Shown here in pieces: positions 56,357-64,000 of a DNA stretch of 64,000 nucleotides. Below the pieces are notes generated by a model that saw only the letters and a list, made by a program, of their open reading frames with translations, was not told where the DNA came from and did no database searches. Location of the stretch: NCBI GenBank assembly GCA_020465985.1, contig JAANYP010000758.1, positions 166,310 through 230,309 of the forward strand. Reading direction: 5' to 3'. Each line of letters begins with the position of its first letter. The first letter of the stretch is position 1. Source of the stretch: Centrapalus pauciflorus. Taxonomy: Eukaryota > Streptophyta > Magnoliopsida > Asterales > Asteraceae. The position numbers and the translations under genes are program-made.

Positions 56357-56833
56357 GGGATAATTGTGCAAAAAACCTCAAGTTTAATCATTTTTGTGAT
56401 TAAAACCCCTAACAATTTTTCATTGCACAATAAACCCCAAACGGACAAAATCTTACGAAATTAGGATATTACTGATTGTAACCAGTTAAAAGTCGTAGGC
56501 CGTTGTCAACAAGTAATCTGTGATAGCCAGAATTTCACTGAAAAAGTAAATTCCAACAAAAAAAATACAACGATTTGAACAAAGAAATCAACAAGAAATG
56601 TGAATTTGAATAATAAAATACAGACAAATGAGTTCGCTAGAAAGAAGGTTCGTGTGAGACAAAGGGGTTTGCAGATAGCAATTGTTTCATCAGGTTGCAA
56701 GTCATTTTTTTTTAAAAAAAAACCTTATTTTGTTAAGTTTTAGTCAGTTTGGGGTGTTTTGCGCAATGAAAAATGATTGGGGGTTTTAATCACAAAAATG
56801 GTCAAACTTGCAGGTTTTTTACGCAAATATCTC
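56357..56833. mobile_element. Element J: Mutator-type element, same family as M
   Basis: Termini GGGATAATTGTGCAAAAAACC and, at the right, TTTTTTACGCAAATATCTC in complement. The flanks TTAAACAAA and TTAAATTAA agree at seven of nine positions. The interior matches M's two halves in reverse orientation (for example 'gaactcatttgtctgtatttt' on the minus strand against 42515-42535). Compact, no transposase. Confidence 0.75.
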
Positions 56834-56842
56834 TTAAATTAA

Positions 56843-57262
56843 TAACTAATTAACTAAAATTAGGCAAATTTTATTCTTATAATTATTATATTATACATAT
56901 TTATAAATATTTATTTTTAAAATTAAACCACGTAATACATGGGTATTGACCTAATTATCTATTATATAAAAAAAATAAATTTAATTCAATTATAAGAATA
57001 TATTCGGTTTTTAGAAAACAAATTGTATTAATAGTTATAATAGCAAAATAAAACAACCATATACCGAGTATTATATATACATATATTTATCGAATCTCAT
57101 AAACCGATGAGGTTCTTCGGTTGGTTTTTTCTTTTTATTTTTTTAGTTTCTAATTTAAAATGTTCAAAACACACCATTATCTTAGTTTTATCTTTCATTT
57201 AGCCCTTTTATTTTAATAAATTTTTGTTTAGTCCTCTTTTAACACTTATTATTACAACAATT
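56843..57262. other. AT-rich spacer, no gene seen
   Basis: No supported feature. Confidence 0.5.
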
Positions 57263-57850
57263 ATTTACACACTTAAAATTATGATTTTAATTATACTTAT
57301 GTTTGAAGTTATTTTTTGAAACCATTATGTTATGTTTAATTGTATGGAAAAGTCTTTATTGTTCAAATGCACAATACAAAATTCTAATGAAATTGTTTTA
57401 TAATTAAAATGTAACTATTTGATTTTTAGATTTTGATTGTACTTATGTTTGAAGTTGTCTTTTGAAACTATCATGTTATGTTTAATTGTATGAAAAAGAA
57501 TTTATTATTCAAATGCACAATACAAAGTTCTAATGAAAATGTTTTATTATTAAAATGTAACTATGTAACATTTAGATATTTTTTATTTAATATGATCATG
57601 TATAACATTGAACAATACGATTATTACAACATTTTCTTACACACTTAAAATTATGATTTTAATTATACATTATGTTTGGAGTTGTCTTTCAAACTATTAT
57701 GTTATGTTTAATTGTATGAAAGAGACTTTATTATTCAAATGGGCAATACAAAATTCTAATGAAATGGTTTATAATTAAAATGTAACTATTAATATTTAGA
57801 TTTTTTATTAAATATGATCATGTATAACATTGAACATTATTATCATAACA
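57263..57850. repeat. Degenerate tandem repeat, about three units of roughly 200 bp
   Basis: Each unit contains 'atgattttaattatac', 'atgttatgtttaattgtatg', 'caatacaaaattctaatgaaa' and 'aattaaaatgtaact'. Units begin near 57275, 57430 and 57640 and differ in length by small indels. Non-coding. Confidence 0.7.
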
Positions 57851-58018
57851 TTGACAAACCTAAATCGATGTATTAGAGATGTTATCGTTATAAATTTATT
57901 TGATTTGATCATGAAACCAACAAATTAAATTGATGATTAAACCTAATCAATGTCAAAATTTCAAAATATGGTTATGGATAATTAGTTAATTAATTCTGGT
58001 TCCAATCCAATTTAATAA

Positions 58019-58145
58019 GACATTGTTTGTAATTTTAGCATTGCAAAATCTAGAATGAATAAGACACTTTTGTAATTTTAGCATTGCAAAATCTAGAATG
58101 AATATGACAATTTTGTAATTATAGCATTGCAAAATCTAGAATAAC
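58019..58145. repeat. 43-bp tandem repeat, three copies
   Basis: Copies start at 58019, 58063 and 58106. Each contains TTTGTAATTTTAGCATTGCA and AAATCTAGAATGAAT; the third is slightly diverged. Confidence 0.9.
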
Positions 58146-58499
58146 CAACTAATAGTATATCATTTGTCTTGCTTCTTGAATCTATATCAGCTTTCCAATT
58201 TCACTCTTCGATCCTGGTTCAGTTGTGTTTTGTTATTTGAATACTTTTTTTATTCATTTGTTTTTATATATATATTTTTAATATTTAAGACCCCACAACA
58301 ACGTGGGGGTGTCAATAACTCGTTATATATAAATATGAAAAATAAAAATATATTATAAAGAATCGTTAATTTATGAATAGCTCGGCCAGTAAAAAAATTA
58401 AATTGGAATATAGGAAACAAGTTGATCATAAGTATAAATTCGAATTTTTATAAACCATTATATTAAGAATTATAACATAAAACAAAAGAGTTATGGGCG

Positions 58500-58860
58500 T
58501 TGCCATACGCACACCCTCCAAATCCTTTAATTATGCTAATTGCACACTGCCCCTCCTTAATTACTTGATTAGTGGTGTGGTCCCACAAATATCATATCAA
58601 TATATTATTTTTTATTTTTAAGAAATGTGGGACCCACATATACTTATCACACATCCCCTTATTGTCACATATACTTATCACACACCTCCTATTGTCACAT
58701 CATCTTTATTTTTTAATTTTTTTTTTTGTGATGTGGGACCTATAAATGCTTATGATACACCCCCTATTGTCACATCATCTTTAATTTTTTTGTTTCTTAT
58801 ATTGTGGGTCTTGCGTGCTGATGACACACCTCCTTCTTTTTTTTTTAAATCAATTTTTTT
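58500..58860. repeat. Degenerate repeats with 'gtgggacc...cacaccccctattgtcacatcat'
   Basis: Three to four related blocks ('tgtgggacccacatatacttatcacacatcc', 'tatcacacacctcctattgtcacat', 'tgggacctataaatgcttatgatacacc') separated by T-rich runs. No coding content; the frames reading HTPP-like peptides here are a product of the repeat. Confidence 0.6.
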
Positions 58861-59460
58861 TACTTCCCATATATTAAATTTTTATAGCACAATACATTCC
58901 GTTAATATTAATAGGTTTTATGAGTATAAAATTAACATAGAATTACAAAAGCAAAACTTGAAAATATTGGCTGAAATTTTTTAAAAAAAAAATTCAAACT
59001 TGATTTATAAAAAAAAATCGAAACTTGAATTAGGAAGAGATAAGGTAACATGCATATCCTTTTGTATGGTTTCACAAATACAAATAATGCAGCATGTTCT
59101 TAGCATGGTGAAAATGTCCTTTAGTATAGTCATTGTCATTTTGTATGACAATGTCTATTGTCTTTTTGTTTAGCATATACATGCACTATGGTGATCATTT
59201 TCTTTTTGTATATCAAATTGCATATCGTTCTTTATAAAATCGTGAAACAAACTTCTTCTTATAAAATCGTGATTACTCCCTCCATCACTCTTTTTCTTCA
59301 AACTTTTTTTTCCAATCTATCATCAAGATAATCTTTGCAAGGTTTTGAAAATTTTTTTGGTAAAATAAGGTAATAATCTTATCTTTTTCATCTCTCTTGA
59401 TTGTGTTGGAGTTATTTCATTCGTATAATTTCAATTCATTTGTTATTTAAAACTTTCAAG

Positions 59461-60720
59461 ATGTCGAGATCCGAAGATAATGTTATCGATACCACTACAG
59501 AGTTTACCGTACCTGAGTTATTTTTGTCAATTTATTATACATATATTTCTTATGTTCTGTAATGATATTTTTTGTCAATCGATTATAAATGCGTATAATT
59601 ATGTTTATTATATAGGACTTTGCGACCTTGAAGAATTAATAAATTTGGTGGATAATGTAGCAATATCTATAGGAATAGTTGTAAGAAAACGTTCGAAGTT
59701 TTCAAAAAAAAAAAAGAATTGAGAAAAGTTTGGCAAAATTGTGATCGAGGTGGTGAATATAAATGTGTCGGATCTATTTCTAGAGATACTGCAACAAAAA
59801 AATTGGGTGTCCTTTTGAGCTAGTTGCTCGTCGTAATGATGATTCTACTAAATCGTGGAAGTTAACAGTCAATTGTGGTACGCATACTCATTTAGCTGCC
59901 AATAGTATGGATGGACATCCATATGCGATGCGTCTCAATGCAAGGAGAGAAATATTGTGGCAGAATTGAGCAAGACTCATGTGAGTCCACGTGATATTCT
60001 TGCTTTTAAAAAGGATCGAATGAAAATAATTCATCATCGTTAAAAAATGTGTACAATGAAAAGTATAAAGGTAAAAGCATCAACGATGATGGTAAAACCC
60101 CAATGGAGGTTCTTTTCACCGCTTTGAATTGTAAGGAATTTCTGTATCGATTTAATAAAAATGAAGCTACTAATGAATTGGTTTATCTATTTTTTGTTAT
60201 CCAATATCTTTAATGATCTGGAGATCATTTCCACAAGTTCTATTAATTGATGTCACATACAAGACAAATAGGTACACAAAATATATTTTATAATATTTTA
60301 ATAATTTATTATTATTAGTTTTATTGTCTAATCATATAACTTATATTGTCATACAAGTATAATATGCCACTTCTACAAAAGGTTGGCGTAACTTCAACCA
60401 ATACGACATTTTGTATTGGTTATGCCATGATGCATATGGAAATAACAACAAATTACGTTTGGGCGTTGAACCAACTAAAATCAATGATGAATCCAGATGT
60501 TCAACCAAAAGTGATTGTTACAGATAGGGAGTTGGCATTAATGAAAGCATGCACAATCATTTTTCCGCAAGCCCATAAATTGCTATGCAGATGGCATATC
60601 TCCCAAAATATTTTAAAGAATTTCCGACCATGTTTTAATCTATAAGGTTGGAATTTGTTTCAACATAAGTAGGATAAATTGGTTGAATCTTTATCAGCAG
60701 ACGTCTATGTAAATTAGGGA
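59461..60720 (+). pseudogene. Decayed MULE transposase gene
   Basis: The start MSRSEDNVIDTTTEF is followed by segments in several frames. A FAR1/MULE-like N-terminal DNA-binding part is seen (near 59750-59950: CDRGGEYKCVG, the phrase around TVNCGTHTHLAAN, HPYAMRLN). The MULE transposase core is at 60346-60645: IDVTYKTNR before and MPLLQKVGVTSTNTTF, then VTDRELALMKAC and LLCRWHISQNILKNF after a probable intron (about 60272-60357). The transposase would cut and move Mutator elements. Frameshifts and stops break it. No terminal repeats of its own were found, and the M/J and foldback termini do not match anything beside it. Confidence 0.75.
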
Positions 60721-61097
60721 TGAGGGGAATGACCGAAAAACCGAACCGAAATTGGAACCAAAAAAGTACTCGTGGTCGTCCGAATAAGGGCAAACAAGCT
60801 ATGCCGCGTCAAATTGACTTGAACGAACTGCCAAGGCATAGTGAATACGTGTATCGCGTTCCACAACATCAACACGAGCCACCAAGACATAGTGAATGTG
60901 TGTTGCGATCCGCAACCCCAACACGAGCCACCAAGACATAGTGAATATGTGTATCGTGATCCGCAACCCCAACACGAGCCACCAAGCCATAGTGAAAACG
61001 TGTATCGCGATCCACATACAACACAGTCATGCCGCTTCTATAGACTAATTGCTTTTGACTTGAATGCTCGATACCATCTGCTTTGGATCACTTACCA
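60720..61097 (+). pseudogene. MULE protein tail with 51-bp coding minisatellite
   Basis: The frame at 60720 has the basic STRGRPNKGKQAM motif usual near the end of MULE/FAR1 proteins, then IDLNELPRHSEYVYR. A 17-residue unit (PQPQHEPPRHSEYVYRD type) is repeated about 3.5 times over 60829-61017. One unit has lost two bases (spacing 49 instead of 51), shifting the frame. The gene is cut off by LTR element K at 61099. Confidence 0.65.
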
Positions 61098-61098
61098 G

Positions 61099-61453
61099 TG
61101 TTATGAATGATTCCCAGATAATATCAGCACACAAATGTATATAATCACTCAAATAATCAACCACAAACAGAATCTTCACTCAATGATTGTGAAACGATTA
61201 AAAGAGAAGACAAAGAGAATTTCAATATTGAATGTGGCGGCTGGAGAATGAAGTGATATCCGTGTGTTTTCAAATTGTCAACCCTCCTTTTACACAAAAC
61301 CCTAGGAGAATAAAATCAACTTTAAGGGAATTGCACTTTGGCCCCCTTAAGTTTAAATACAAAGAAACTAACTAGAAATAAATTACAAGACAAACTATTC
61401 TAGAAATAATTATTACAAAATAAATCCACAAGATCGGAATTTAATATCTAACA
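61099..61453 (-). repeat. Element K 3' LTR (355 bp)
   Basis: TGTTATGAATGATTCCCAG to TTAATATCTAACA. The phrase 'gattcccag' near the start and the trailing ATCTCTCCCTTTT parallel element A. Confidence 0.75.
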
Positions 61454-61572
61454 ATCTCTCCCTTTTCGATCATTGTGGCGGAACTCTGGCATGGTCTGTA
61501 ATTTCTCGGAGGCCAAGGTTGACATCGAAGCGTCTTGTCACTTGCCACATATGTAGCCGTTCGTTCAGGTTT

Positions 61573-62698
61573 TCAATGTCGCTGAGGATGTCTTGTATCT
61601 CCTTTTGGAGAGCGTCTGAGTTCTGGATTAGGCTGAGCATCAAATTCTTGTATTCTTCTTGTAAGTTCAGCTCTGACCAATCTTATTGTTCCATCGGAGT
61701 AACAAGGGAGATCCTCAAAGCGCATGAATCTTTTCTGTCCTTTTTGGTTCAAAAATATAACTCCTGGGCCTCCTCTAAATATAACTCTATATGCAGGATG
61801 ATGATCTAGCAGGAAGCTCTCTTGCTCAGGGGCTCGTAAACCGACTTTGACCAGCGCGCTCTTTATAGCCATTTGGAAGTCTCTTAAGCACATAATGATT
61901 GAGTGGTGGTTCATACTTCATGTGAGTGCGGCTACAGCGGTCATGTGAGGCAGACGTTTTTTTGATTCTGTGTTTCAGTTTCTCGTGCAAAAACTCGACG
62001 TCGTCCACATTTACATAGTCTAGGTCATTCAATTCTCGTAAAACTCCTCAACTGTACCATCTTCTCTTTCTACCTGAAAGGCGAGATAAAACACTTTAGC
62101 TCTTTTGCACATCGTGATGGTGAGAAGCCTTTTTATCTTTGACTTTGACACTTTTGACCTCTTCTCCCTGAGCATCGACTGATTATACTCGGCATGTTCA
62201 GTTTTCAAGACATTTGTAAGTTCCATCAGTAAGCGCATGCTGAACGACCCTGGTTTCTTCCTGAAGACCATCTTGAATCTTTCTTCCAGAAAAGGGTTCT
62301 GGAACTGCTCAATTGGAAACTTCTGCAAATTCAGGCCTTAAACGGGGGGATCTTTTATCTCAGCTTTCTACGCTTCAAGTAGTTTGAAAATCTTCCCCCT
62401 GCGTTCTTGCCTCAGCTCTTCTTTCAGTTCCGGTGGCAGAGAGCGTACCACACCTTTCGTGTACTAACTTACCCAATATAGATCGCTGTCATCATGGATA
62501 CCAGACTCATCAGGTGGCTCATCAAATTTGTGTACAAGCTTAGCTCCTGAGGGCTCTGGTTCCTGGGTTTGTGGTTGGGGTACAGATTGGACTTGGGGAG
62601 GACTTTAGATTCTGGGAGGGCTTTGGACTAGAGGGGATTCTTTTAGAGTGAAGGGAGCTTGAATTGAGGATAGGATTTCTTGTTGTGGGGCAGGGAGT
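61573..62698 (-). pseudogene. Element K unrecognised reading frame, downstream part
   Basis: From 62690 down to 61573 one coding-like stretch can be followed through single-base breaks (62029-62328, 61826-62032, 61573-61914 overlap end to end). Recognisable segments: FKMVFRKKPGSFSMRLLMEL, SKSKIKRLLTITMCKRAKVF, VNVDDVEFLHEKLKHR, LVKVGLRAPEQESFLLDHH. No retroviral enzyme motif and no membrane segment. The break near 62030 is a one-base loss. It lies between the element's interior and the 3' LTR, where Sirevirus-type elements can carry an extra frame. I do not recognise its function. Confidence 0.5.
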
Positions 62699-63430
62699 TT
62701 AGGAATTCAAATGATGAGGATGATTTTTGTGGTGACTCAGGCTCAGGTTAGTGAGTAAGGGATAGTCGTCATCAATATGGGAGTCTGAATCAGACACCAA
62801 TATGATTTCGACTTTTTCGTGAGCGGGTTCAAATTCGACCATAGCTGACATCGGATCCAACGGAGCCGGTCCTTCAGCCAACGGCTCGTCTTCTAACATT
62901 TCCTGAGCCTCATACCTCTGATCCCCGGACCCTTGTATGTCTGCTCCCTCAGATTCAGCTCCCCCTACAACCATGATCAGGTCCTCAGACTGAGTTTTTC
63001 TGCATTTCTCCCCCTCATGGCGATCAGGGTCGTCCTGATCGTTATGTTTCCTTTTCTGGGACTCAGCCTGAGGACGGCATTGGAGCTCTATTACGGCATA
63101 CTCAAGACGGTCCATTCTGGAGTTGAGCTGCTCCTGGACTTGAAGAATCAGGCAAGTTAGCGCGTCTATTTTGTCTGAAAGATCCGAAAGTTGAGATTGG
63201 ACTGAACGGGATCCTGGTGGAGGCAGATCCTCAGCAGCCTCCTTCTGGGCATCCAGGCCAGCCCGGGTAACAACTCCGGCAACACGTAAAGCTGCCGTTA
63301 GCATCTCGAGATTAATCTCGAGATGGCCTGAAGTGGACGGAATTGATGAAGCAACACCAGGTCTTCCTTCCATCGCATCTGGCTCCACAGCGGGATGCGC
63401 AGATCCGGAAGTTTGGGGAGCTGCCATCAT
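62699..63430 (-). pseudogene. Element K unrecognised frame, coiled-coil part
   Basis: A 243-residue open stretch, richer in GC than its surroundings. It has a Leu-heptad segment SVQSQLSDLSDKIDALTCLI, a basic nuclear-signal-like KRKHNDQDDPDRHEGEKCRK, and an acidic tail (SDSDSHIDDDYP). It continues the frame at 63427 upstream and the stretch at 62690 downstream. Confidence 0.5.
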
Positions 63431-64000
63431 TCGGGGGACACCACGAAGGTGTCGTGCATTGTGTGTGGGGGTGTGGGTGGGGAGTGAGCTGTGGGCGAAG
63501 GAAATTTGGTCACTTGGGGCGAAAAGTGACCTAATTCAACACCATGACTCTCCGAGTGAGAGGGTGATGCAGTATGTGGTAAATCTCCGTGAAATGAAGT
63601 AATGTCCTTTTGAGAGGACATTAAGTTGGCGGTGGGGGTAAATTCGACCATTGGACTGATGGTCTTTTGATGGGTTGTCCGGCTGATAGGGCTTAGGTCG
63701 CCCTCTGATGTTACCTCGAGCCCTCGTAAAACAGAGACGGTCCTTTCAGAATCCGCCATCTCTGCTTCCTCACCTGCAACACCCTCTCTCTCTCTCATGA
63801 ACAATCTCCCTCTCACCCATACCCAGTGATTGTTGAACTTCCACCTCATCTCCCTCAGCCTCACTCGCTCGAACCTCACCTTCGAATTGGGTAGGCTCAA
63901 TCGGTTCTGACCGAGCCTCATCCGGATAGAATTCCCTTAGATAAGCCCTAACCCGATCTGTTTGTACCGCTCTTTGAAGCAGAGATAGCGGAATAATCAT
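63427..64000 (-). pseudogene. Element K unrecognised frame, upstream part, cut by the window edge
   Basis: Two overlapping frames (63770-64000 and 63427-63921) start at or beyond 64000 (MIIPLSLLQRAVQTD) and contain Glu-rich and Ser/Pro/Thr-rich segments (EGEVRASEAEGDEVEVQQ; SPTAHSPPTPPHT). A frameshift lies near 63780-63920. The rest of the protein and its true start are outside the window. Confidence 0.45.

Larger units (their letters stand above)
61099..64000 (-). mobile_element. Element K: LTR element running off the window
   Basis: A 355-bp LTR at 61099-61453, then purine tract AAAAGGGAGAGAT (sense strand) next to it, so this is the 3' end of a minus-strand element. The LTR layout (TG...TCTAACA, then ATCTCTCCC) resembles element A, suggesting a related copia-type family. 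The 5' LTR and any pol lie beyond 64000. Confidence 0.75.

Overview
This window is plant nuclear DNA, most likely from a eudicot with a repeat-rich genome. The base composition is strongly AT-rich. I see no bacterial-style operons, no rRNA or tRNA genes and no intact host gene. Almost everything recognisable is transposable-element sequence: two chromodomain Ty3/gypsy elements, four Ty1/copia-type elements, a Tat/Athila-like element without pol, solo LTRs, Mutator-type elements with 9-bp target duplications, and small hAT-like elements. The species cannot be fixed from the sequence alone.

Layout. 1-5487: AT-rich spacer with three small hAT-like elements; one of them (2547-4852) is split by a 1.8-kb foldback element that is almost entirely one inverted repeat. 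5488-42785: one nested stack. The outermost layer is a Mutator-type element M (5488-42785, 9-bp target duplication). Inside it sits copia-like element A (5666-42497, minus strand, target duplication AACAT). Inside A's 5' LTR sits chromovirus B (11415-41832, plus strand, duplication GTTGA). B was invaded by copia element D (12893-21480) in its 5' LTR, a 284-bp solo LTR in gag (22757-23040), a second chromovirus H in pol (27286-36226, minus strand, duplication TCGAG), and an inverted solo LTR F in its 3' LTR (39577-41772). D in turn carries solo LTR E of B's own family (16053-19223). The deepest path is M > A > B > D > E.

42849-54778: a young copia element C (minus strand, duplication CTACG, LTRs nearly identical). 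It lacks its reverse transcriptase and was invaded by a 7.2-kb Tat/Athila-like element G without pol (43555-50791) and by a Mutator-type foldback element (53365-54475). 54784-64000: AT-rich spacer with another Mutator-type element J of the M family, tandem repeats, a decayed MULE transposase gene with a coding minisatellite, and the 3' part of an LTR element K (from 61099) that runs off the window and carries a long unrecognised reading frame.

How the parts work together. The pol-bearing elements show the usual gag / protease / reverse transcriptase / RNase H / integrase parts with matching LTRs, tRNA primer sites and polypurine tracts, but every one is damaged by stops, frameshifts or deletions, so none looks autonomous now. 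The most interesting signals are: a small GT-AG intron at the same codon of pol in both chromoviruses, with an in-frame stop inside it; clusters of element-specific palindromes in LTRs and leaders; repeated hairpins in the chromovirus LTR; a W-box cluster in one solo LTR; and two nearly full-length palindromic elements that could be transcribed into long double-stranded RNA.
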